The position numbers were made by a program, and so were the translations under genes. This document shows, piece after piece, positions 15,125 to 23,412 of a stretch of 64,000 bases of DNA (within the stretch, counting starts at the first letter, position 1; the number at the start of each line of letters is the position of its first letter). The stretch lies in the NCBI GenBank assembly GCA_017695065.1, contig JADILZ010000028.1, forward strand, positions 1 through 64,000. Direction: 5' to 3'. The notes beneath the pieces were generated by a model. It saw only the letters and a list, made by a program, of their open reading frames with translations, searched no databases and had not been told where the DNA came from. This stretch comes from Candidatus Cryptobacteroides excrementipullorum. GTDB taxonomy: Bacteria > Bacteroidota > Bacteroidia > Bacteroidales > UBA932.

Positions 15125-17056
15125 TCACCACAGCGGACTTTGCTGCAATTTGTTATTCCTGTAAATATCATCCAGCTTTATCGGCCAGAAATAATCCCTC
15201 GGGGTAAAGGTCTGAAAATCTATGTATGCCGGAGTATAGAAAGATTCGTCCGATTCTGTAACACTCCACCCCATCACCGGACGGTTACAGTAATCCATGG
15301 ACAGCTTCCATCTTCTGAGATCAAAGAATCTCTGCCCCTCGAAGCAAAGCTCTATCATCCTTTCCTGCTGTATTATTTCACGCATTCCATCTTTAGTAGA
15401 AGGCTTGTCCGGATCTGAAGAATACTTCTTCCATGTCTCCACAAGGCTTCCTGTCTCCTTGTCAAGTCCGGCCTTGTCCCTGACTTTCTGAATATATTCG
15501 TAAACTTCTGCATCAGGCTGGTCCTTACATTCATTGAGGCATTCCGCGTATAGAAGGTACAGATCTGCAAGTCGTATGATTGGGAAGGCATAGCGTGCAC
15601 ATGCATCTCCTGTGTCATTTGACTGTGTCATCACCAGCTCGTAGCTTACCATCTTCTTGGTGAAGAAACCCGTTACAGAATAATTTTCCGTATTACGCCC
15701 GGCAAGTTCCCCGGACTTGCAATGAAGTACATAAGCATGCTCGTCATCAGTGGCCTCCATATTGAACCATTTACCGTTATCAAAGCCTATCCATGCATAG
15801 AACCTGGGTTCACGGAACAGATGGAGGCGCGCAGTACGCGCAGTTGTGTCGGCATAGTAGAAATGGTCCGCAGGAATATCCATAACCTCGTACCTGTTTT
15901 CATAGTCGTAAGTGACATCTTCATCTATAGGCACTCCGTTCCTTGTATAGAACTGCTCCACCACTCCGAGGGTCGGGTTGTGCATCATCTTCACCCAAGC
16001 TAACTTATTACTCAGATGATAAGAAGTCAAAGGAGCATTGCAGATACCGAGAATATCACGGGTGTTGAGCTTATTATTACCAAGCCCCCATAACAGTTCC
16101 TGTCCATATTTCTTGGTAATAGTATGCCTCAGAGTCAACTCAAGTTCTGTAGTATCAGATATGTTGATTACAGGCTCATCGAACTCATAAAGATCGTGTC
16201 CGGCAGCGATAGCAGCATCAATGGCTTCCTTGCATGCATCCCTGGCAAGTTCCCATTTATGCTGGTCATATACAGGGTTGATGAGATTCCTGCCTTGGGC
16301 ATCGACATAGAATGCAAAATCCCCGTTCCCGTTATATAGAGGAGAAGCGGCATAAGTAAGAAGGCGCGCCTTGATGGCCATTGCTCCCGGTCTCGTAATC
16401 CGTCCCATTTCAGTGTCACGGACCCTTATGAAATCAGGAAGGTCGCCACTGTAAATCGCTTCGTCAAAAAGCGCTACTATTTTTGAAACGACATCATCCA
16501 CAGGCTCCCGTACGACCTTCACATCTTCCGGAGATGCGGAGACATCTATATTGTGGTCAATGAACGGGATAGGCCCGTACAACTGAAAAAGCCACATATG
16601 CAGATAACCTTTTATAAATTTCACTTCCGCTTTCCAGCGATCCTTTTCCGACTGAGACATATCAGGGACCTTGTCCACATTATCAAGAAATATGTTGCAA
16701 TCCCTTATGCCGATAAAAAGGTTGGAGCCGCTCTGTCCTCCGCTCCAATAGTTAAGATACGGATCGTTAGTGTTCTGGAGCCCTTCAGCGATACGGAAAG
16801 CTGTCTCATTTGTATAGTAATATGTTTTCTCTGCGCAGTTCCACACTTCATCGCTGGCCCCGATACCTGGATTTTCCCACGGGCTGGCAGTACTTGGAAT
16901 ATAATTGTAGCAGGTATATAGCATCTTCTCAGCATTTGCTCTAGTCTGGAATGTCATGTCCATAGTGGCCACATTGTCTGGTACAATATCCAGCCAGCTG
17001 CAGGAAACAAGGGAGCATGCCGACACAACTGATATGATTATATATTTTTTCTTCAT
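15125..17056 (-). CDS. SusD/RagB-family glycan-binding lipoprotein
   Basis: This 643-residue lipoprotein (LVSC, Cys19) has the SusD hallmarks. These are a FQTRANAEKMLYTCYNYIP segment near the N-terminus, TPR-like helices (KGYLHMWLFQLYG), AIKARLLTYAASPLYNGNGD in the centre, and a C-terminal RMIELCFEGQRFFDLRRWK. In the family it caps the SusC barrel and hands over oligosaccharide. It lies 12 bases after susC and is co-transcribed. The glycan bound cannot be read from sequence. Confidence 0.95.
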   Translation of the reverse strand: MKKKYIIISVVSACSLVSCSWLDIVPDNVATMDMTFQTRANAEKMLYTCYNYIPSTASPWENPGIGASDEVWNCAEKTYYYTNETAFRIAEGLQNTNDPYLNYWSGGQSGSNLFIGIRDCNIFLDNVDKVPDMSQSEKDRWKAEVKFIKGYLHMWLFQLYGPIPFIDHNIDVSASPEDVKVVREPVDDVVSKIVALFDEAIYSGDLPDFIRVRDTEMGRITRPGAMAIKARLLTYAASPLYNGNGDFAFYVDAQGRNLINPVYDQHKWELARDACKEAIDAAIAAGHDLYEFDEPVINISDTTELELTLRHTITKKYGQELLWGLGNNKLNTRDILGICNAPLTSYHLSNKLAWVKMMHNPTLGVVEQFYTRNGVPIDEDVTYDYENRYEVMDIPADHFYYADTTARTARLHLFREPRFYAWIGFDNGKWFNMEATDDEHAYVLHCKSGELAGRNTENYSVTGFFTKKMVSYELVMTQSNDTGDACARYAFPIIRLADLYLLYAECLNECKDQPDAEVYEYIQKVRDKAGLDKETGSLVETWKKYSSDPDKPSTKDGMREIIQQERMIELCFEGQRFFDLRRWKLSMDYCNRPVMGWSVTESDESFYTPAYIDFQTFTPRDYFWPIKLDDIYRNNKLQQSPLW

Positions 17057-17068
17057 TGTCTTTGAATA

Positions 17069-20000
17069 TTAGAAATTTACATTGATACCAAGATTAAGGA
17101 CTCTCTGGATAGGATAGTTCAGTCCATTGCCAGACATCTCGACATCCCACATCTTGAATTTTGACAGAGTGAAAAGGTTGGTACCACTGAAATAAAGCCT
17201 GAGAGACTTGATTCGCATCTTGTTAGTCCATTTTTCAGGTAAAGTATAACCAAATTCTACAGTCTTGAGCCTGAGATACGAACCGTCTCGAAGCCACCAT
17301 GTGCTGCTGCGGTTATTGTTTGACACCAGTTCCGGAGTAAGTCTCGGATAAGTGGCATAAGAGTCCCTGTTGGTCTCAGACCAGTGACTGTCAGCCCATG
17401 CCTGGAGCATGGCATTACTTGTGGTCAGAGACGCGGCATCCCCCCATTCACTACCTTTCGACATATTGATGAAAGGTGCCGTAGCCTGATGGTCTATTAT
17501 GAAGGAGCACTCGGCAGCCGCCTGGAAGAAGAGGCTTATGTCGAATCCCTTGATTCCGGCAGAAACACCGAAACCGTATATATAATTAGGGATAGTCGGA
17601 TACCCGATAGGGACAATATCCTGTCCATTGATTATACCATCCTCATTGATATCCTTATACTTGATGTCGCCAGGCATTACAGGGCCGAATGTCTGTTCCG
17701 GCGAGTTGGCTATATCCGCCTCGTCGATAAAGAGACGTTCCGCTATAAGTCCCGTTATCTGGTTCAGCCTCTTTCCTTCCCATGAAAGCCATTCATATCC
17801 ATAATCCGGCTCTTCATATACATCATAACGTCCTGTAGCGTATGTCATATTGAAACGTCCAGACACCCAATACCCTCCTGGGAACGACCTGTTCGCTTCG
17901 ACTGTCACTTCATAACCATGTGATGATGCTTCCCCGACATTGGCCCTCAGAGTAGCCTGAAGACCCATAGTAGAAGGTATTGACTGCCTGTCCATGAGAA
18001 TATTGGTCCTCTTTTCAGTAAAATAATCAGCCTGCACGGTTATCCAGTTCCACAGCCCCATTTCTATACCGACATCGAACTTGCGGGCAACCTCCCAGGT
18101 TATCTGGTCATTGGCATACCTGCTTATCCCGACACCTTTTGAAGAAAAGGATAATTCGTCACCGAAAACCACATTCAGGTCAGTGTTCATATTCACGTTG
18201 GACAAATAGAAAAAGCGGTCATCCGCACCTCCGATCTGGTCATTCCCCACTAGCCCATAAGTGGCCTTGAGTTTTAAAAGATTGAGCACCTTCTTGAGTT
18301 TCGGGCCATAGAATGGTTCGTTGGAAATAATATATCCCAGTCCGACAGAAGGGAAAAATCCGAACCTTTCCTTCCTGGCGAACTTCTCGGAACCGTTGTA
18401 TCCAAAATTCGCTTCTATAAGATACCTGCTGTCAAATCCGTATGTCACCCTTCCGGCCAGTCCCATATTTCTGTAAGGAAGGGACTTCTGGAGATCTGTC
18501 TGATTCGCGTAAAGTTTATTCTGTAATGTAAACACCAGGAGGCCCGACACCTCATGCTTATCGCCAAAAGTCCTGTTGTAATCTACTGCAGCCTCGAGAT
18601 AGGTAGTTGACTGGATATCTTTTCCACCCTGGCTATAATTCAGATACTCTGTACCGCCATCAGGGTTGATGCAGTTCAGAGTATAGGTATTATCAACTAT
18701 GTCGTATGTAGTCATTGTGTACCAAAACGGGTTGTAATACCTCTGCAAATCGAAATACGAATATCTCGTAGTATTGACCATTGCTCTGAAGTCCAAGCCT
18801 TTAGTTATAAAATCGAGCTTCTGCTTCAGCTCAATCTGCGCTATAAGGTTCATCTTGCTGTACTCCTTATAACCATGGACCATCCTTGCATAAGGGTTGA
18901 GATAATTACCGTCTTCAACATTTCCGAACATTATGTGCGTAGAAGACCCGCCTGATTCTGGATTCACGTAATACATCGGGAATGACACCGGATCAGCCGC
19001 AAGAGCCATCCTGTACAACATGCTTCCTCCGTCTATAGGACCGCTGTAGTCATCGAATGTCGCATTGAAACGGACAGCGACTTCAGTAGTCGGAGTTACA
19101 TTTATATTGATATTGGACCGCAGCTGCATAGTCTGCAGCGAGATGTTGTTGTTGAAGGAGTTGCTGTTGTTCCTTTTCAGAAGGCCGGTATCATTGGCGA
19201 ACGAAGCGGCCAGATAATAGCGGGCCACCTTGCCTCCTCCGCTGAGATTGGCATTGACCCTCTGGTTGGTAGTGAAGTCTTTGAACATCTCATCGAGCCA
19301 GTCCACGGCAGGGTAGGCATATCGGTTTACGCCACGTCTCGTAAGTTCGATCTTTTTTTCAGAAAAAGGCCTCGGTGCAAGAGGGTCGCGTGTCGATACA
19401 GCCTCATTGTAATACTGCATCCATTCTATCGGATCCACGACATCTACCTCACGCGTCGGCATCGAAAATGAATTCTCAAACCTGATACTGAGATTGGCCT
19501 TGCCTTCATGACCTTCTTTTGTCGTGACCAGAATCACGCCATTGGCACCCCTCGAACCGTAAAGAGCTGTCGCAGTAGCATCTTTCAGCACCGAGAATGA
19601 TGCGATGTCATCCGGTTGGAGACGCGCCAGGTCATTGGCGGAAAGTTCCACATTGTCGATAAGGATAAGCGGTCCGCGGGCGTTGGAATTGAATGTAGTT
19701 ACCCCACGGATGAAAAACTCGGCGTTGTCCTGTCCCGGCTCACCGGAAAGCTGCTGGGTTATGACTCCTGCGATACGGCCTCCCAGGACCGTAGTGAGGT
19801 TGCTTGAAGGAGTTTTGAGCTCAGCCGGACGGATTGTCGCTATGGAACTCACGACACTTTCCTTCTTCTGCGTCGAGAAAGCCACGACCATAGCATCTTC
19901 TATCTGGGTAGTCTCCTCTTCCATGATGACGAGGTACTCGTCTTTTGCGGTGACCCTGACACGTTTCTCGACGTATCCTATCATACTCACGATGAGAGTC

Positions 20001-20254
20001 TGCCCTTCTTCTGCCGAAAGTCCGAAATTTCCGTCATTATCCACAAGAATTCCGTCTGTGGTGCCTTCCACCATGACAGCTGCACCTATCACCGGTTCCC
20101 CGTTGGCATCCACAACACGTCCGGTGATTACCTTGCTCTGGTCTGCACCCGAGGGCTCAGGCCACGCGGCATACAGAGGAATCCCCCCCCATATACCGAT
20201 CATCAGGATTATGGCAGATAACAGCCATCCTGAAGAACTTCCAAAAGATCTCAT
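17069..20254 (-). CDS. SusC/RagA-family TonB-dependent transporter
   Basis: Start set at ATG 20254 (MRSFGSSSGWLLSAIILMIG, signal peptide), giving 1061 residues; the longer frame to 20392 lies in the leader. It has a CarboxypepD_reg-like domain (ITGRVVDANGEPVIGAAVMV), then the plug domain with the SusC signature region (FFIRGVTTFN, FSVLKDATATALYGSRGANG), and a 22-strand-type barrel ending NLGINVNF. It should import oligosaccharides across the outer membrane with SusD and TonB/ExbBD energy. No N-terminal STN signalling domain is visible, so anti-sigma control through this protein is unlikely. Confidence 0.95.
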   Translation of the reverse strand: MRSFGSSSGWLLSAIILMIGIWGGIPLYAAWPEPSGADQSKVITGRVVDANGEPVIGAAVMVEGTTDGILVDNDGNFGLSAEEGQTLIVSMIGYVEKRVRVTAKDEYLVIMEEETTQIEDAMVVAFSTQKKESVVSSIATIRPAELKTPSSNLTTVLGGRIAGVITQQLSGEPGQDNAEFFIRGVTTFNSNARGPLILIDNVELSANDLARLQPDDIASFSVLKDATATALYGSRGANGVILVTTKEGHEGKANLSIRFENSFSMPTREVDVVDPIEWMQYYNEAVSTRDPLAPRPFSEKKIELTRRGVNRYAYPAVDWLDEMFKDFTTNQRVNANLSGGGKVARYYLAASFANDTGLLKRNNSNSFNNNISLQTMQLRSNININVTPTTEVAVRFNATFDDYSGPIDGGSMLYRMALAADPVSFPMYYVNPESGGSSTHIMFGNVEDGNYLNPYARMVHGYKEYSKMNLIAQIELKQKLDFITKGLDFRAMVNTTRYSYFDLQRYYNPFWYTMTTYDIVDNTYTLNCINPDGGTEYLNYSQGGKDIQSTTYLEAAVDYNRTFGDKHEVSGLLVFTLQNKLYANQTDLQKSLPYRNMGLAGRVTYGFDSRYLIEANFGYNGSEKFARKERFGFFPSVGLGYIISNEPFYGPKLKKVLNLLKLKATYGLVGNDQIGGADDRFFYLSNVNMNTDLNVVFGDELSFSSKGVGISRYANDQITWEVARKFDVGIEMGLWNWITVQADYFTEKRTNILMDRQSIPSTMGLQATLRANVGEASSHGYEVTVEANRSFPGGYWVSGRFNMTYATGRYDVYEEPDYGYEWLSWEGKRLNQITGLIAERLFIDEADIANSPEQTFGPVMPGDIKYKDINEDGIINGQDIVPIGYPTIPNYIYGFGVSAGIKGFDISLFFQAAAECSFIIDHQATAPFINMSKGSEWGDAASLTTSNAMLQAWADSHWSETNRDSYATYPRLTPELVSNNNRSSTWWLRDGSYLRLKTVEFGYTLPEKWTNKMRIKSLRLYFSGTNLFTLSKFKMWDVEMSGNGLNYPIQRVLNLGINVNF

Positions 20255-20493
20255 AATGTGATTAGCAGTTAATATTGAGGTTATTAATAGTCTTTCAAAC
20301 GTTACCTTTTTTAATATGATTGTGACTGTCCTCTGAAAAGCGGAGGAGACAGGCAATAAACAGGAACAAATCCGGCCGCAGATATGCAGCACACTGTCTG
20401 TGGGAAAAGAGTAGCTGTCATCGTATTGGTTATCAGTGTTATATTATATGGTGGTATCACATCCGGTCCGTCGGGCAATCCGGAATGTCTGAA
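20255..20493 (-). promoter_or_regulatory. Long 5' leader of the susC operon
   Basis: Between the predicted transcription start (~20487) and ATG 20254 lie about 230 bases without a convincing gene. An imperfect hairpin (CTGTC ... GACAG with inner pairing) sits near 20324-20355. PUL leaders can hold attenuation or small-RNA targets; here that is inference. Confidence 0.4.
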
Positions 20494-20524
20494 CAAAATT
20501 ACTGTTTTTTACTTTATATCCAAC
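20494..20524 (-). promoter_or_regulatory. susC operon promoter
   Basis: The minus strand carries a -33 GTTG (20524-20521), 19 bases, then -7 TAATTTTG (20501-20494), followed by TTCAGACATT. The same -33 flank (TTGGATATA) and start-region sequence occur at the GH2 promoter 23158-23187. Confidence 0.7.
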
Positions 20525-20654
20525 ACATTTATCAACTTTTTAACATTTGTACACACATTTCCCCGCATTGCAGATTCCGAACCTGCTTCCCATAAAAACA
20601 ATAACACAAATCCGATGCGTATCCCTTTACTGCCAAGGCTCCATTGCCAGAAAA

Positions 20655-23090
20655 TCACCGCAGCTCTATCGTACAGCCTTCCAGCAGAGGGGAAGTGAAA
20701 GTAAGCTTCACAGCCTGTCCCTGGACATCCCTGCGGATGTAGCACAGGAGGCGGCCGTGGTAGGCGCGGTGCACGTTGTCGGTGTAGTCGGTCATGTCTG
20801 AATTGTTCCCCGCTTCAAGTCCGAGCAAGGTGGCCGGGCCGTCGATGCGGCAAGTTATCTCATTGTCCCCGAGCATCACCTTTGTCCCGTTCTCATCCAC
20901 TATTTCCACTATGACATGATCGACAGTATGGCCGTCAGGGGCAGATGCGGCATTGTCGATGTATGCCTTCAGGGCGTATGGCCTCAGAGATGACTTTATC
21001 TCATAGGACGACAGGACATTGCCGTCCATGTCGCATCCCTCAGCCCTCAAGGTGCCGGGCCTGTACGGTATGTCCCAGTATATTATCCCGGTGACATCGT
21101 CGTACTTCTTCATTTCCCCGACACACTCCCCGTCCAGGAGAAGACGTGCCTGAGGGGAATTGGTATAGCACACCACCCTTATCATTTCTCCCGGGGTATA
21201 GTTCCATATATCCCAGGCATCCACTGACAGCCAGTTCCCGGAAGGGTAAGTGCCTATGTATGTGACAGGCTCGCTGCTCCACAGGGATGCACGGAAATGC
21301 CCTCTCGGCTTGACGAAACTGCCGAAATCCAGAAGTCCGGTATAGAATCCGCGTGACGGCCACGGGCCTGACTCACCGAGATAGTCTGTTCCGGTCCAGA
21401 TGAACTGTCCGAAGATGAAGTCCTTGTCCCTGACGGCTTTCCAGGCGTCGATGTCCGGTCTGTTCTCGCTGCCGTATATTACCCTTTCAGGATATTCCGC
21501 ATGGTCGGTATCGTAACGGTCCTCAGTATAGTTGTATCCTACGACATCCAGGGCATCGGGATATGCTGTTTCGTTGGACATCACCACTCCTGCAAGTGCT
21601 GCGGTGACAGGACGGGAGGTATCCACGGCACGGACACATGCTGCAAGCCTTCCGGCGATCTCTCCGAGCTCCATGGCATCCGGAGCATCCTTGTGGTATC
21701 CTCCGAACATCGGCTGGCTTATGGTCGAGCCGTCAAGCACGGGATGGGAATACGGGTCATTCGGATAATCGACCTCGTTGCCGATGCTCCAAAGGAATAT
21801 CGAAGGATGGTTTCTGTCCCTGCGCACCATATCCGTCACATCCGCCTCGCACCATGCGTCGAAGAAGTCCGCACTGCCCTGGAATCCTGGAGTCCCGACG
21901 TTCCAGCCCTCTATCCATTTGCGCTTCGGGAAACGCCATTCGTCGAAAGCCTCGTCCATGACCAGGATCCCAAGCTCATCGCACAGGTCATATACGGCAG
22001 GAGCCTGAGGGTTGTGGCTCATCCTTATTGCATTCACGCCTATGGACTTAAGATTCTCCAAACGGCGCCGCCACACGTCCTCCGGGACTGCAGCCCCGAG
22101 CACTCCTGCATCATGATGCAGGCACACTCCCTTGACCTTCATCCACTTGCCATTCAGGGCGAAGCCTCTGTCAGGGTCAAACCCCTGCTCTCTTATCCCC
22201 GCACGGACCCTGCATCCGTCCACTGTCTCCCTGCCGCATACGAGCTCGGCCGACAGAGTGTAAAGATAAGGGGAATCCACAGACCATAGTTCCGGGTCCG
22301 GAACTGACAGTTCCATAGACACCTCCGACACTCCGACTCCTGTATCCCTGACCGGAGTTGAAGCCGATGCCACCCTGCGGCCTTCCCTGTCGTAAAGCGC
22401 CGTCTTCACTGACAACTTCCCTGCGGGAGACTCCCCCTTGTCCACCGACACCTTCACCTGAAGAACGGCGCGGCCTTTCTTCAGCTCCTTCAGGGAATAC
22501 GACGTGCCCCACTGGGCAAGATGCACTTCCGGAGCAGAGACTATCCACACATCCCTGTAGATGCCGGATCCGGTGTACCACCTGGAATCCGCCGAACGGC
22601 TGTGATCGACTCTTACAGACAGGACATTGTCCCCTGATTCATTCAAGTAAGGAGTCATGTCGTACATGAAGGAAATGTACCCGTTCGGCCTGGAGCCGAG
22701 CAGGTGTCCGTTCAGATACACTTCGCTCCTGTTGTAAATGCCTTCGAAATACACATACCACTTTTCCGCCTTACCTGACGGGACTGCAAAATGTTTCCTG
22801 TACCATCCGATTCCTCCCGGCAGATAACCTGTACAGCTTGCAAGAGTCGGGGAAAGCGGCTCTCGCACAGACCAGTCATGAGGAAGGACAACACGGGTCC
22901 ATGAACCGTCATCGAATGAAGGGGATGCCGCATCAGGACTGTCCGAAAGAGAGAAAAGCCACCCTCCGTTGAATTTCTCGGAATTGCCGAACGAGACCTG
23001 GCCTGAAGCCGGGTTTGCTGACATGGCCATGGCAAGTACCGCGATGAGCACACTACCGCATGTCTGAAGGAATCGTAAAACGCTTGTCAT
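20655..23090 (-). CDS. GH2-family beta-galactosidase-like glycoside hydrolase
   Basis: This 811-residue secreted enzyme (N-terminal signal ending near ANPASGQ) has the GH2 order. A jelly-roll sugar-binding domain (WYRKHFAVP, RSEVYLNGHLLGSRPNGY) precedes an Ig-like domain and a TIM barrel with acid/base Glu439 in WSIGNEVD and probable nucleophile Glu542 in VIYGSENR. The C-terminal strands match the DUF4982 type common in PUL GH2 enzymes. It removes a terminal sugar, most often beta-galactose, but GH2 also includes mannosidases and glucuronidases. It is transcribed in the same direction as susC but from its own promoter, which shares sequence with the susC promoter. Confidence 0.92.
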   Translation of the reverse strand: MTSVLRFLQTCGSVLIAVLAMAMSANPASGQVSFGNSEKFNGGWLFSLSDSPDAASPSFDDGSWTRVVLPHDWSVREPLSPTLASCTGYLPGGIGWYRKHFAVPSGKAEKWYVYFEGIYNRSEVYLNGHLLGSRPNGYISFMYDMTPYLNESGDNVLSVRVDHSRSADSRWYTGSGIYRDVWIVSAPEVHLAQWGTSYSLKELKKGRAVLQVKVSVDKGESPAGKLSVKTALYDREGRRVASASTPVRDTGVGVSEVSMELSVPDPELWSVDSPYLYTLSAELVCGRETVDGCRVRAGIREQGFDPDRGFALNGKWMKVKGVCLHHDAGVLGAAVPEDVWRRRLENLKSIGVNAIRMSHNPQAPAVYDLCDELGILVMDEAFDEWRFPKRKWIEGWNVGTPGFQGSADFFDAWCEADVTDMVRRDRNHPSIFLWSIGNEVDYPNDPYSHPVLDGSTISQPMFGGYHKDAPDAMELGEIAGRLAACVRAVDTSRPVTAALAGVVMSNETAYPDALDVVGYNYTEDRYDTDHAEYPERVIYGSENRPDIDAWKAVRDKDFIFGQFIWTGTDYLGESGPWPSRGFYTGLLDFGSFVKPRGHFRASLWSSEPVTYIGTYPSGNWLSVDAWDIWNYTPGEMIRVVCYTNSPQARLLLDGECVGEMKKYDDVTGIIYWDIPYRPGTLRAEGCDMDGNVLSSYEIKSSLRPYALKAYIDNAASAPDGHTVDHVIVEIVDENGTKVMLGDNEITCRIDGPATLLGLEAGNNSDMTDYTDNVHRAYHGRLLCYIRRDVQGQAVKLTFTSPLLEGCTIELR

Positions 23091-23157
23091 TGTATTTCAG
23101 TATTATAACTATCGTGGTAACGCATTAAGGAACCTTTGCGGAGTCTCAATGTCTGAA

Positions 23158-23187
23158 CAAATATAGTTTATTTTTGCTATATCCAAA
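23158..23187 (-). promoter_or_regulatory. GH2 gene promoter, twin of the susC promoter
   Basis: -33 TTTG (23187-23184), 18 bases, -7 TATATTTG (23165-23158), then TTCAGACATT through 23149. The leader to ATG 23090 is about 60 bases. Confidence 0.7.
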
Positions 23188-23337
23188 TTAATTTTTCCTT
23201 AAACGCCGGAAAAATTTTCAATCTTCTGCAGCAGGACTGGCTTTCTGTTGTCGGAAATGCAAGCCTGACGGTGCAATACCCGATGGCTTCCGACTATATT
23301 TGGCTTTTGGCCATTTATACTGTTCACGCCTCGGCAT

Positions 23338-23379
23338 AGCAAATAAATTTGCTCTGCTCTCGGCTTCTGCGTATATTTG
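23338..23379 (+). promoter_or_regulatory. GH92 promoter with overlapping palindrome
   Basis: -33 TTTG (23348-23351), 20 bases, -7 TATATTTG (23372-23379). A 16-base inverted repeat AGCAAATAAATTTGCT (23338-23353) overlaps the -33 element and could be an operator. A second -7-like TATATTTG lies at 23295-23302. The region between the GH2 and GH92 starts holds no other gene I can support. Confidence 0.65.
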
Positions 23380-23412
23380 TGCATACATAATTTCATAACG
23401 CTACACTTTAAC

